A stretch of DNA of 64,000 nucleotides from Janthinobacterium sp. 1_2014MBL_MicDiv (GCF_001865675.1 NZ_CP011319.1:5146001-5210000), one strand, 5' to 3'. Positions 22,823 through 33,881 are shown, numbered from the stretch's first letter. The notes: generated from the sequence alone by a model not told the origin. Translations and numbers: made by a program.

Positions 22823-23308
22823 TCAGTTCGACTCGCGGCGGGTTTCCAGGTAGGTCTTGATGGCCCACATGGCTTCCTGGTTGAACACGCCCTCAAACGG
22901 CGGCATGTACACGGCGCCGTTGCGCACTTTGCCATGGCGTATGGTCGCCAGGTAATAATTGTCCGTTTCCTTGTAACACGCTTGTTTCTTTGTCTCATTC
23001 TTGATGCTGAAACAATCGCGGTCCAGCTGGCGCAAGTCCGGCGCGATGCCGCCCGAGATGGCTTCGATGCCGTGGCAGCGCGCGCAATTCTGGTTGTAGG
23101 CCGAGGTGCCCACAGTCAAGGCCAGCTTGTTGCCCCGGTACGGATTCTGCTCCAGCCACTTGTCGCCCACCTTGGGCAAGCCCGTGGTGTCGACGCCTTG
23201 CGGCGTGACATTGCCATGCGCATAGGCATCGGGCAAGGTCAGCAGGGAAGTGAGGGCGACAGCGCCGGCAGCCGCCACGCCGAGCAGGGTAGGAATGGAA
23301 TAGGTCAT
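22823..23308 (-). CDS. Cytochrome c-550 (PedF-like)
   Basis: A 161-residue periplasmic monohaem cytochrome, the probable electron acceptor of the quinoprotein dehydrogenase. It has a signal peptide (cleavage near AYA-HGN), haem-binding CARCH at residues 75-79 and a likely axial methionine in AVYMPPFEG. Two extra cysteines (DCFSIK, QACYKE) between them are typical of the c-550 PedF group and may form a disulfide. The start at 23308 follows AAGGAGACC. A sigma-54 promoter and candidate activator site lie upstream, and the binding-protein gene follows 15 bases downstream. Confidence 0.92.
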   Translation of the reverse strand: MTYSIPTLLGVAAAGAVALTSLLTLPDAYAHGNVTPQGVDTTGLPKVGDKWLEQNPYRGNKLALTVGTSAYNQNCARCHGIEAISGGIAPDLRQLDRDCFSIKNETKKQACYKETDNYYLATIRHGKVRNGAVYMPPFEGVFNQEAMWAIKTYLETRRESN

Positions 23309-23347
23309 GCTGGTCTCCTTGGTTTTTTTGGTCAATAACCAGGAAGA

Positions 23348-23362
23348 GCAAATGCCATGCCA
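23348..23362 (-). promoter_or_regulatory. Sigma-54 promoter of the cytochrome operon
   Basis: The minus strand reads TGGCATGGCATTTGC, matching the -24/-12 consensus except for one T in the -24 element. Confidence 0.8.
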
Positions 23363-23391
23363 TGCGCGCACGCCCCGCGGCAGGCGAACCA

Positions 23392-23408
23392 TGTCTCAAT
23401 TTGGAACA
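23392..23408. promoter_or_regulatory. Candidate AcoR-like activator site upstream of the cytochrome gene
   Basis: TGTCTCAATTTGGAACA is an imperfect palindrome (TGTYYCAA arms) and shares TGGAACA with the sites at 7748 and 18491. It is only about 40 bases from the -24 element, closer than most enhancers. Confidence 0.5.
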
Positions 23409-23439
23409 GCTGCAACACGCGCCTGTGTCACCGCGCGCG

Positions 23440-24459
23440 TCAGGCGGCGGCAACCGTGCAGATGCTGGCCCGCTCCTGCTGCTCGAAAGTGATACGCACA
23501 GGCAAGAACCTGGCGATCACCTCGGCATTCGTCAATGCATGCTGCGACACCTTGCTGCAGCTAAACGTGCCGCCGCCGGCCAGCGCCATCGGCAGCAAGA
23601 GCTGGTCGGCCAGGTGTTCGCCCACGGCCGCGTCCGACTTGCAATAGGCGCGCACTTCGTTCAACAGGCGCTTGGCCACCGATTCCGCCAGCAACGATTT
23701 TTCGCCAAAGGAAGCAAAGACTTCCGTCACGTGTTCATGCTCGAGTGTCAGCAACAGGACATTGCCCGGCCCCTGCTCCGCCGGCAAGCCGACGATGCGC
23801 AGCTGCTTGCCGCTCCAGCCCATGCCGCTGGCGACACGCTCGAGCTCGCGCTGCGCCACATTCACGTGCACGCCCGCCACCACGCTTTCCGCAAATCCGG
23901 CCTGCCGTTCGCCGCGCTGCAGCAATGCAATGGGCTTCAAACGGGCGCAAGGCTGCACGGTGGCAATCACTTCGCCGCCGCCGGCCGGATAAAAACCATA
24001 GCGCCCCAGCGCGATATCGATGTCGGCGCCCATCTGCGCCATGGCCCGGCCATACGCGCGCTGCAAGAAATGCACGGGCGGCGCCATGGGATTATGCGTG
24101 CCGCCACTGATGCGCACAGTCGAGGGCGCATCCGCATGCAGCAGCGCCGGCAGCAAGGTTTGCAGTACCAGGGTGCAACTACCGGCGCTGCCGATGGCGA
24201 AACGGTAATCGCCGCCACGCAGGGTGCCCGGCACGAACTCCAGGCTGGATGCGCCCAGCGCAACCGGTGTCATGCGCGCGCCGCAAATGGCGGCTGCAGC
24301 CTGTACCGCCACCAGATGCTGGCGCAGCAAACCGGGCTTGGCCCGGCCCGCGCGGATATTGATCAACCGAAATGGCTGGCCCGTGATCATGGACAGGCTC
24401 AGCGCCGAGCGCAAAATCTGCCCGCCGCCTTCGCCTTGTGCTCCATCTATTTCTATCAT
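23440..24459 (-). CDS. rtcA: RNA 3'-terminal phosphate cyclase
   Basis: A 339-residue enzyme that uses ATP to convert RNA 3'-phosphates to 2',3'-cyclic phosphates. The N-terminal DGAQGEGGGQILRSAL is the family signature, the GGTHNPMAPP segment is present, and the nucleotidyl-accepting histidine is His282 in GEHLADQLLLP. It is the last gene of the rsr-rtcB-rtcA operon, 18 bases after rtcB. No terminator is evident before the cytochrome control region. RtcA is thought to prepare broken RNA ends for ligation by RtcB. Confidence 0.96.
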   Translation of the reverse strand: MIEIDGAQGEGGGQILRSALSLSMITGQPFRLINIRAGRAKPGLLRQHLVAVQAAAAICGARMTPVALGASSLEFVPGTLRGGDYRFAIGSAGSCTLVLQTLLPALLHADAPSTVRISGGTHNPMAPPVHFLQRAYGRAMAQMGADIDIALGRYGFYPAGGGEVIATVQPCARLKPIALLQRGERQAGFAESVVAGVHVNVAQRELERVASGMGWSGKQLRIVGLPAEQGPGNVLLLTLEHEHVTEVFASFGEKSLLAESVAKRLLNEVRAYCKSDAAVGEHLADQLLLPMALAGGGTFSCSKVSQHALTNAEVIARFLPVRITFEQQERASICTVAAA

Positions 24460-24477
24460 CTCTGCTTTCTTTATTGT

Positions 24478-25713
24478 TTAACCTTTGACGCAGACGACCT
24501 GCTTCAGGATATGCACGACATCGACCAGCTCGCGCTGCGCCAGCATCACCGCATCGATATCCTTGTAGGCCATCGGGATCTCGTCGATCACGTTCTCATC
24601 CTTGCGACATTCGACGCCTTGCGTAGCGCGGATCTGGTCGTCGAGGCTGAAGCGCCGCTTCGCTTCCGTGCGGCTCATCGTGCGTCCCGCACCGTGGCTG
24701 CAGCTATGGAAGCTCTCCGCGTTGCCTTTGCCGCGCACGATAAAGCTCTTCGCGCCCATGGACCCGGGAATGATCCCCAGTTCCCCCGCGCGGGCCGATA
24801 CGGCACCCTTGCGCGTGACCAGCACATCCTTGCCGAAGTGGTGCTCCTTCTGCACATAGTTATGGTGGCAATTGACGGCCTCCACATGCGTCTGGAACGG
24901 TTTATGGATGACCGTGCGCACGGCCGCGATCAAGTTCTGCATCATCACTTCACGGTTATTGCGCGCGAAACGCTGGGCCCAGCCCACCGCCTCCACATAA
25001 TCGTCGTAATGCTGCGTTCCCTCTGCCAGGTAGGCCAGGTCCTGGTCGGGCAGGTTGATGAAATGGGTGCGCATATCTTGCTTGGCCAGTTCGATGAAAT
25101 GGGTGCCGATGGCATTGCCCACACCACGCGAACCCGAATGCAGCATGAACCACACGGCTCCCTGCTCGTCGAGGCACACTTCGACGAAGTGGTTACCGCT
25201 GCCCAGGGTACCCAGGTGGCGGTAGTTATTCGTATTTTTCAGCTTTGGCGTTTTCAGGCAGATGGCATCGAATTCGTCTTTCAGCTGCAGCCAGGCGGCG
25301 TCGACCACCGATGGCGGGTTCTGCCACGAACCTTCGTCGCGGCCACGGTAGCCGCGCGTCTTCGGCGACATCCCGTGCGGAATGGCGCGCTCGATGGCGC
25401 TGCGCAGCGGCCCAAGATTATCGGGCAAGTCATTCGCCGTCAGCGTAGTCTTCGCCGCCATCATGCCGCAACCGATATCCACGCCGACGGCCGCCGGAAT
25501 CACGGCGCCGAGGGTGGGAATCACGCTGCCGATGGTCGATCCTTTACCCAGGTGGACGTCCGGCATGACGGCGATGTGCTTGTAAATGAATGGCAAGGTC
25601 GCCGTATTGCGCAATTGTTTTTTAGCCGCTTCTTCGACAGGCACGCCACGCGTCCACATTTTGACGGGACGGCTGCCTTCGGTATGCAGGACTTCGTATT
25701 CTTCATTCTTCAT
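24478..25713 (-). CDS. rtcB: RNA ligase RtcB
   Basis: A 411-residue GTP- and Mn-dependent ligase joining 2',3'-cyclic or 3'-phosphate ends to 5'-OH ends of broken RNA. Metal ligands Asp79 and Cys82 (GVDIGCG) and the guanylylated His340 in CSHGAGRTMSR are all present, as is GSGNHFVEV. Length matches the shorter bacterial form. It is separated from rsr by 285 bases holding three related RNA-like repeats and followed closely by rtcA. Expression is expected from the sigma-54 promoter at 27619 under RtcR control. Confidence 0.97.
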   Translation of the reverse strand: MKNEEYEVLHTEGSRPVKMWTRGVPVEEAAKKQLRNTATLPFIYKHIAVMPDVHLGKGSTIGSVIPTLGAVIPAAVGVDIGCGMMAAKTTLTANDLPDNLGPLRSAIERAIPHGMSPKTRGYRGRDEGSWQNPPSVVDAAWLQLKDEFDAICLKTPKLKNTNNYRHLGTLGSGNHFVEVCLDEQGAVWFMLHSGSRGVGNAIGTHFIELAKQDMRTHFINLPDQDLAYLAEGTQHYDDYVEAVGWAQRFARNNREVMMQNLIAAVRTVIHKPFQTHVEAVNCHHNYVQKEHHFGKDVLVTRKGAVSARAGELGIIPGSMGAKSFIVRGKGNAESFHSCSHGAGRTMSRTEAKRRFSLDDQIRATQGVECRKDENVIDEIPMAYKDIDAVMLAQRELVDVVHILKQVVCVKG

Positions 25714-25744
25714 CAGTGTTCTCTTTTTCTATTTTATATGGGGG

Positions 25745-25814
25745 TGATGACAAGGGTTGGTGAAATTTTCAGCCGACGTATCGGCCCTGGATGTAATTCC
25801 ACCGGCATTCATCA
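25745..25814 (-). ncRNA. Candidate structured RNA, unit C (rsr-rtcB spacer)
   Basis: Shares the conserved 5' block GAATGC-SGR...TACAT (25791-25810) and the 3' block CYTGTCAT with units A and B. Predicted outer stem 25809-25814 with 25745-25750 (6 bp) and inner stem 25795-25803 with 25759-25767 (9 pairs, one G-U). Inside is a small hairpin, CCGA-TACG-TCGG. No reading frame is supported. Y-RNA-like identity is inferred from position and structure only. Confidence 0.5.
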
Positions 25815-25823
25815 GTACAACAA

Positions 25824-25915
25824 CCCGACCAGGGATGACAGGATTTTCTGGCGGCGCACTGCGCGCGCCAGGCCGGTCTGACTCGGCTATCGATGTAATC
25901 CTGCCGGCATTCGGG
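25824..25915 (-). ncRNA. Candidate structured RNA, unit B (rsr-rtcB spacer)
   Basis: The conserved 5' block lies at 25893-25912 and the 3' block TGTCAT at 25835-25840. Inner stem 25897-25905 pairs with 25837-25845 (9 pairs, one G-U), and a short outer stem CCCG/CGGG pairs 25912-25915 with 25824-25827. The interior holds a GC-rich hairpin with CTGGCG/CGCCAG arms. It is the longest of the three units. Confidence 0.5.
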
Positions 25916-25923
25916 GTACGACG

Positions 25924-25980
25924 GCGCATGACAAGGTTGAACAGGACGTCTTTAATGTAGTCTTGTCCGCATTCCTGCGC
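25924..25980 (-). ncRNA. Candidate structured RNA, unit A (rsr-rtcB spacer)
   Basis: The first unit after rsr. The conserved 5' block lies at 25955-25974, inner stem GACAAG/CTTGTC (25962-25967 with 25930-25935) and outer stem GCGCA/TGCGC (25976-25980 with 25924-25928). The loop is open. Sequence of the inner stem differs from units B and C while pairing is kept, which supports an RNA function. Confidence 0.5.
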
Positions 25981-25998
25981 TTTACTTCACGCGCTACT

Positions 25999-27567
25999 TC
26001 AACAACCTGCAGCGATATCGATGGCGGCGATTTCTCCCACCCAGTGCTCTGGATCCAGCTGGCCGGCGGCAAAGGCGGCGATGATCTTGAAGACATCGTC
26101 GGAAAAACCGCCGATATTCAGAATATCTTCACGCTCCATCGCCTGCGTCGTGGCGTGCGGCGAAATATCGATGCACACCAGCCTGGCCTGCGGATTGCGC
26201 TGCTTGAAGACATTCCACTGTCCCAGCGTCGCCGTGGCGCCGCTGCGTTTGGCGTCGATCCAGGATTCGTTATCGGACACATAAATCACCAGGTCGGCCA
26301 GCTCCTGCTTGCTGTTCATGCGCAGCAGCGGCGCGCTGCAACTGGTGCCGCCGCCACCGATAGCCGCCAGCCTGGCCGCATTCTCCATCACGCTATCGTG
26401 CGCATCGAGCCGGCACGTCACCACGCTGTGCTCGAACGGCAGCACCATGGCGTCCGGATTCTTGCGCAGCATGGCCGCCGCCACCAGCGCCGCCACGTCG
26501 ATGCAGCGCACGTTCGAGGTGGCGCTACCGCGAAAACCGCTGACGGGCGACGACATCGAGCCGGAAACATCGGGGCACACCACCACCTTGCCGGCGATCC
26601 GCGGCACGTTCAGCAGCGACGTTTCCAGCGCCTGCTCCAGCGCATCGCGGATGACCGTTGGCACGTTCTCGCCAGCCGCCATGTACGCCGACATCAGCTG
26701 GTATGGAAACACCCGCGCTTGTGCAATCGATGCCGGATCGCGCAGCCTGGCCGCGATCAGCTCCGGCATGCCTTCAATTGCGTACACGCCATGGCGCGCA
26801 AAGGTGTTCAAGTTCATGCGCACCATCTGCCAGCCGCCCTGGCGGGCGATCTGCGCCCAGTCCTGCGCCCCCAAGGGCAGCGCCGTCAGCATCTGGAACG
26901 GCACGTCCGGTATCGTTTGTGCCGGATCAAGCTTGTATGTCTCGAATGCTGCTAATACCGGCGGCAAGTCTGCGGCGATGTATTCCCTGCCGATCAGCCA
27001 GGCAAAGAATGCCGCGCGCCAGGCGTCCTTCGGTTTCGGATGCACCATCTTCACGACGTCGGCCAGCGAAGGGCTGTTGCCCACGGCGGCGGCCAGCAGG
27101 GCCTGTTCCGAGGCGCTATTCAACCATGCCTGCACCAGCTTTTTCGGACGCGATCCCAGCGACTTGCGGCCAACGGCGCCCGAGCGCATGATCTGCACGA
27201 AGTTGCGCAGCATTTTGCCGTTGTTGATCACGCGCTGGAAGGCCGGCGCAAATTCCGCGGCGCCCTGGCCAGCCAGCACGGCCACCAGCAAGGCAGGCAT
27301 ATCCTTCATATACCCCCGCTCGCGGCAGTACACGGCCGTTTGCGCAATGAAGGACGGCTCGACGGCCTTGCACAGTTCCAGCACCGTCGCCAGCTGCGCC
27401 TCGGCGCTGGCATAAAACGTCGCGTTCAGGCAGCCGGTGGCCGCATATTGCGCCAGCTGATGCCGGGGCGTCAGTGCATAGGCTGGTGTACCTTCGGCAT
27501 TGCGCGCCAGGGCCGCAGGCAGCGGCTGCGATTGTTGCATGCTCTTGAATAACTGGGCGTTGGCCAT
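25999..27567 (-). CDS. rsr: TROVE-domain Ro60/Rsr protein
   Basis: A 522-residue bacterial orthologue of the Ro60 autoantigen, a ring-shaped RNA-binding protein that holds Y RNAs and misfolded or damaged RNA. HEAT-repeat TROVE sequence covers roughly residues 20-340, with YALTPRHQLAQYAATGCLN near the start. A von Willebrand A-like domain follows, with the MIDAS-type DVSGSMSSPVSG near 350. The start at 27567 follows AGAGGA. It is first in the operon with rtcB and rtcA, behind a sigma-54 promoter 52-66 bases upstream. Three repeats that may be its RNA partners follow its stop codon. Confidence 0.93.
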   Translation of the reverse strand: MANAQLFKSMQQSQPLPAALARNAEGTPAYALTPRHQLAQYAATGCLNATFYASAEAQLATVLELCKAVEPSFIAQTAVYCRERGYMKDMPALLVAVLAGQGAAEFAPAFQRVINNGKMLRNFVQIMRSGAVGRKSLGSRPKKLVQAWLNSASEQALLAAAVGNSPSLADVVKMVHPKPKDAWRAAFFAWLIGREYIAADLPPVLAAFETYKLDPAQTIPDVPFQMLTALPLGAQDWAQIARQGGWQMVRMNLNTFARHGVYAIEGMPELIAARLRDPASIAQARVFPYQLMSAYMAAGENVPTVIRDALEQALETSLLNVPRIAGKVVVCPDVSGSMSSPVSGFRGSATSNVRCIDVAALVAAAMLRKNPDAMVLPFEHSVVTCRLDAHDSVMENAARLAAIGGGGTSCSAPLLRMNSKQELADLVIYVSDNESWIDAKRSGATATLGQWNVFKQRNPQARLVCIDISPHATTQAMEREDILNIGGFSDDVFKIIAAFAAGQLDPEHWVGEIAAIDIAAGC

Positions 27568-27618
27568 TTTCGTTCCTCTTCTTCTCTTTACGTTTATCTC
27601 GGTGTTATCCCTTCTATT

Positions 27619-27633
27619 GCAAGCGCCGTGCCA
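27619..27633 (-). promoter_or_regulatory. Sigma-54 promoter of the rsr-rtcBA operon
   Basis: The minus strand reads TGGCACGGCGCTTGC, a full match to the -24/-12 consensus. The divergent rtcR gene encodes the matching type of activator. Confidence 0.9.
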
Positions 27634-27662
27634 GCTTTTTCTCCTTCGCGTGAATCTTCTAT

Positions 27663-27757
27663 AAATCATTGATTTTATTGAGAAATATTTTTTAATCGAG
27701 AAATCAACAAAAGATAGTGGCCGTCAAAAAAATCATATACAATTATCTTTTAAGATA
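27663..27757. promoter_or_regulatory. AT-rich control region between rsr and rtcR with two dyads
   Basis: AAATCA-T-TGATTT at 27663-27675 and TATCTT-TT-AAGATA at 27744-27757 are short inverted repeats in an unusually AT-rich stretch. They are candidate RtcR enhancer or autoregulatory sites. The second also overlaps the likely rtcR promoter zone. Confidence 0.4.
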
Positions 27758-27773
27758 AATATTTATCCAATTT

Positions 27774-29387
27774 ATGCAAGCAAAACGCACCGTTGTCATC
27801 GGTTTTCTCGGCACACAGCTCGATAGTGGCAGGGGTGCCGCGCGCTGGGAAAAGTGGCGGCCCAGCATCGCCTTGACGCAGCACGAAGACCAGATCATCG
27901 ACCGCTTCGAGCTGCTGTACGCGGGCAGCCAGTTTGACAACCTGGTGCGCCAGGTGTCGCAGGATGTCGCCAGCGTCTCGCCTGAAACGCAGCTGATCGC
28001 CCATGAGTTGCCCATCAGCGATGCCTGGGATTTCGAAAACGTGTATGGCGCCCTCTACGATTTCGCCCACACCTACCCCTTCGACCCCGACAAGGAAGAC
28101 TATTGGATCCACATCACCACCGGCAGCCACGTGGCGCAAATCTGCATGTTTTTGATGACGGAAGCGCGCTATTTCCCCGGACGCCTGCTGCAAACCTCGC
28201 CGCCAAAGCGCCAAGCCATCGGCAATCCCGGCAGCTATGCATTGATCGACCTCGATCTGTCGCGCTACGACCAGATTGCCCAGCGTTTTACGCGCGCGCA
28301 GGCCGCAGGCGTGGCGTTCCTGAAGTCGGGCATCGCCACGCGCAATGCCAAGTTCAACGCCATGATCGATGAAATCGAGCGCGTCGCCATCAAGTCCAGG
28401 GCGCCCATGCTGCTGATGGGGCCGACCGGCGCCGGCAAATCCTTCCTCGCGCGCCGCGTGTACGAACTGAAAAAGTCGCGCCACCAGATCGACGGCAAAT
28501 TCATCGACCTCAATTGCGCCACCTTGCATGGGGACGGCGCCGCTTCCACCCTGTTCGGCCATATCAAGGGGTCATTCACGGGCGCGGGTTCGGATCGTCT
28601 AGGTTTACTGCGCAGTGCGCACAAGGGCTTGCTGTTTCTCGATGAAATCGGCGAACTCGGACTCGATGAGCAGGCAATGTTGCTGAAAGCCATAGAAGAA
28701 AGGCGCTTCTTTCCCGTCGGTGCAGATACGGAAGTGCAAAGCGACTTCCAGCTGATCGCCGGGACCAATCGCGACCTGGGCAAGGAAGTGGCGGCCGGCC
28801 GCTTCCGCGAAGACCTGTATGCACGCATCAACCTGTGGACCTACGAATTACCCGGCCTGGCGCAGCGGCAGGAAGACATCGAGCCAAACCTGGAATACCT
28901 GCTGGCGCAATACGGCGCCGAGACAGGCGAGCGCGTGCGCTTCAACAAGGAGGCCCGTGAGCGCTTCATGCGCTTCGCCACCTCGCCATCGGCCCGCTGG
29001 AACGGCAATTTCCGCGATTTGTCGGCCGCCGTCACGCGCCTGGCCACCTTGTCGGAGGCGGGCCGTATCACGGACAAGGTCGTCGATGAGGAAACGGCGC
29101 GCCTGGGTCGCCTGTGGCAGCATCACGGTGAACAACAGGGGAATGACGTCGTGGATCTGGCAGATATCATGGGAGCGGATGCGGCCGCGCAACTCGACCT
29201 GTTCGATGCGCTGCAGCTGCAGGCCGTGATCAAGATCTGCCGGCAATCGCACAATATGTCCGATGCGGGCCGCAAACTATATGCGATGTCGCGCGAAGCG
29301 AAAGCCAGGCCGAACGATGCAGACCGCCTCAAGAAATTCCTGGCCCGCTTTGCCCTCAGCTGGGATAAAGTATCCTCAGGCAACTAA
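27774..29387 (+). CDS. rtcR: RtcR, sigma-54-dependent activator of RNA repair
   Basis: A 537-residue activator. The N-terminal CARF-like RtcR domain (residues 1-180; VVIGFLGTQLDSG, HITTGSHVAQICMFLMTEARYFPG) probably senses an RNA-end ligand. The AAA+ domain has Walker A MGPTGAGKS near residue 216 and Walker B LLFLDEIGEL. The sigma-54-contacting loop reads GSFTGA at 266-271 instead of the usual GAFTGA. The C-terminus is a short helical DNA-binding region. It is divergent from rsr-rtcBA. No clear ribosome-binding site precedes the ATG. A RlaP-like gene follows after 12 bases. Confidence 0.95.
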   Translation: MQAKRTVVIGFLGTQLDSGRGAARWEKWRPSIALTQHEDQIIDRFELLYAGSQFDNLVRQVSQDVASVSPETQLIAHELPISDAWDFENVYGALYDFAHTYPFDPDKEDYWIHITTGSHVAQICMFLMTEARYFPGRLLQTSPPKRQAIGNPGSYALIDLDLSRYDQIAQRFTRAQAAGVAFLKSGIATRNAKFNAMIDEIERVAIKSRAPMLLMGPTGAGKSFLARRVYELKKSRHQIDGKFIDLNCATLHGDGAASTLFGHIKGSFTGAGSDRLGLLRSAHKGLLFLDEIGELGLDEQAMLLKAIEERRFFPVGADTEVQSDFQLIAGTNRDLGKEVAAGRFREDLYARINLWTYELPGLAQRQEDIEPNLEYLLAQYGAETGERVRFNKEARERFMRFATSPSARWNGNFRDLSAAVTRLATLSEAGRITDKVVDEETARLGRLWQHHGEQQGNDVVDLADIMGADAAAQLDLFDALQLQAVIKICRQSHNMSDAGRKLYAMSREAKARPNDADRLKKFLARFALSWDKVSSGN

Positions 29388-29399
29388 GAGAAGAGAACG

Positions 29400-30182
29400 A
29401 TGATTCCAGAAGATATACGAGTAGAAATCATGCGCCGCCTGGCGGCCGTGGAAGAAAAAGAAGGTGTGCGGATCTTGATGGCGATTGAATCGGGTAGCCG
29501 GGCCTGGGGGTTTGCCTCGCCGAACAGCGATTTCGATGTGCGCTTTATTTATGCGCGCCAGCAGGACTGGTATCTGAGCGTCGACCTGGAAGACAAGCGC
29601 GACGTGATCGAATACCCTATCGTCGACGATATCGACCTGAATGGCTGGGATGTACGCAAGGCACTGCAGCTTTTTTGGCGTTCCAATCCTGCCGTCATCG
29701 AATGGGTACAGTCGCCGATTCAATACATGGAAAAGGGCGCTTTCAGGACTGGCATCCAGGCCTTGCTCAATTCCGTCTACACGCTGGAAAAGGGGATTTA
29801 TCACTATCGCAGCATGGCCAAGACAAATTACCGCGGCTACCTGATGGCGGACATGGTGCCCTTGAAGAAGTATTTTTACGTCCTGCGCCCATTGCTGGCC
29901 ACGCGCTGGATAGAAACCTATCGCACAGCGCCGCCTATCGAGTTCTCTGCCTTGCTGCACCTGCTCCCCAAGGAAGAGGGCTTATTAGAAGAAATTCATC
30001 TCCTTCTCGAGCGCAAAAAGGTCGCACTGGAAAAAGAACTGGCCCCGCGCATCGACAAGCTCAACGTATTTATCGAGTCGGAACTGGCCAGGCTGGAAAA
30101 CTTCAGCGTTGAAAGGGAAGAAAAGCCCCATGGCATGCAGGACCTGAATCGCCTGTTTCAGCAGGTATTGCAGGAAACCTGA
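29400..30182 (+). CDS. RlaP-like predicted nucleotidyltransferase
   Basis: A 260-residue protein with the nucleotidyltransferase core ESGSRAWGFASPNSDFDVRFIY near residues 30-51: the GS pair and the metal-binding SDFDV are intact. The middle (LQLFWRSNPAVIEWVQSP) and the charged C-terminal helices match the family linked to RtcR/RtcB systems. It is 12 bases after rtcR with a GAGAAGAGAA ribosome-binding site, so it is co-expressed with the activator rather than the repair genes. It may add or remove nucleotides at RNA ends before repair; that is inference from context. Confidence 0.82.
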   Translation: MIPEDIRVEIMRRLAAVEEKEGVRILMAIESGSRAWGFASPNSDFDVRFIYARQQDWYLSVDLEDKRDVIEYPIVDDIDLNGWDVRKALQLFWRSNPAVIEWVQSPIQYMEKGAFRTGIQALLNSVYTLEKGIYHYRSMAKTNYRGYLMADMVPLKKYFYVLRPLLATRWIETYRTAPPIEFSALLHLLPKEEGLLEEIHLLLERKKVALEKELAPRIDKLNVFIESELARLENFSVEREEKPHGMQDLNRLFQQVLQET

Positions 30183-30197
30183 GCTGGAAGCAAAAAA

Positions 30198-30223
30198 GGC
30201 ACCGCGTAACGGTGCCTTTTTTT
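30198..30223 (+). terminator. Terminator after the RlaP-like gene
   Basis: GGCACCG and CGGTGCC form a perfect 7-bp stem around a 5-base loop, followed by seven T. Confidence 0.92.
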
Positions 30224-30263
30224 ATGCCTGCCATTCGATGGCGTCAAACAAAAGCGCCAGACG

Positions 30264-30296
30264 AAAAAAAACCCCGCCATCACTGGTGGGGTTTTT
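30264..30296 (-). terminator. Terminator of rRNA operon 2
   Basis: Same position as 1981-2013 and flanked by A8 and T5. In the rRNA-sense transcript one stem position is an A-C mismatch, whereas the plus-strand reading has a G-U pair. Confidence 0.8.
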
Positions 30297-30314
30297 CTCT
30301 ACTGCGTATAACAA

Positions 30315-30429
30315 GCCTGACGATAACCTACTTTCACACTGGTTGCAGCACTATCATCGGCGCAAAGTTGTTTCACGGTCCTGTTCGGGATGGGAAGGGG
30401 TGGGACCAACTTGCTATGGTCATCAGGCA
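30315..30429 (-). rRNA. rrf: 5S ribosomal RNA, operon 2
   Basis: No difference from the copy at 2032-2146 was seen by eye. Ends are estimated in the same way. Confidence 0.93.
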
Positions 30430-30576
30430 TAACTTGTAGGACAGCCTGTCCCCGATGGGGCGACAGGTGTCGAAATCTGGAAGAAGCGGATTATGTATTG
30501 AGGTATTACTGGGTAATGAGTGGTATCAACAACTCACAACGTTACTTTCTCATCCTCTGTACCTGCTAAGGTTATA

Positions 30577-33451
<2,875 letters not shown>

Positions 33452-33608
33452 CTATAACGTTAGCCTCTGATTACCTAAGTAATCAAAGAGCGCTACAGGG
33501 ATAAGAAAGTACAACGTTGTTGCTTGTTTGTTGATACATACAATCATTACCCATCGATTTGCTTTTTACGGCAAACCGATCAATAAATAATCTTTACTTC
33601 TTCCAGAT

Positions 33609-33619
33609 TGTTAAAGAAC
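33609..33619 (-). promoter_or_regulatory. boxA element in the 16S-23S spacer, operon 2
   Basis: Same GTTCTTTAACA as in operon 1. Confidence 0.8.
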
Positions 33620-33704
33620 GAAACAGCTTTGATCGCTAAAAGATCAAACCTAAATCCTGGTGTTGTGATCAACACTGATTTACGTTTGTGCTTTTGGTAA
33701 AACG

Positions 33705-33780
33705 TGGTGGAGGATGACGGGATCGAACCGACGACCCCCTGCTTGCAAAGCAGGTGCTCTCCCAGCTGAGCTAATCCCCC
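33705..33780 (-). tRNA. tRNA-Ala (TGC), operon 2
   Basis: Identical by eye to the tRNA at 5422-5497: 76 bases, anticodon TGC, encoded CCA. Confidence 0.97.
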
Positions 33781-33804
33781 GGGAATTTACGACTCGGGTG
33801 TTAC

Positions 33805-33881
33805 TGGTAGGGCTGGTTGGACTCGAACCAACGACCCCCGCGTTATCAACACGGTGCTCTAACCAGCTGAGCTACAGCCCC
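33805..33881 (-). tRNA. tRNA-Ile (GAT), operon 2
   Basis: Identical by eye to the tRNA at 5516-5592. The spacer to tRNA-Ala is 24 bases and unrelated to the 18-base spacer of operon 1. Confidence 0.97.

Noticed and set aside
25745..25980. Repeats in the rsr-rtcB spacer as tRNA genes
   Set aside because: No T-loop GGTTCRA, anticodon arm or CCA-type acceptor could be laid out. They are kept as structured RNA candidates only.
23440..30182. A CRISPR or toxin-antitoxin reading of the RtcR CARF-like domain and nucleotidyltransferase
   Set aside because: No CRISPR repeats or cas genes are present, and the nucleotidyltransferase lacks a HEPN partner gene. The RtcR/RtcB context explains both genes.
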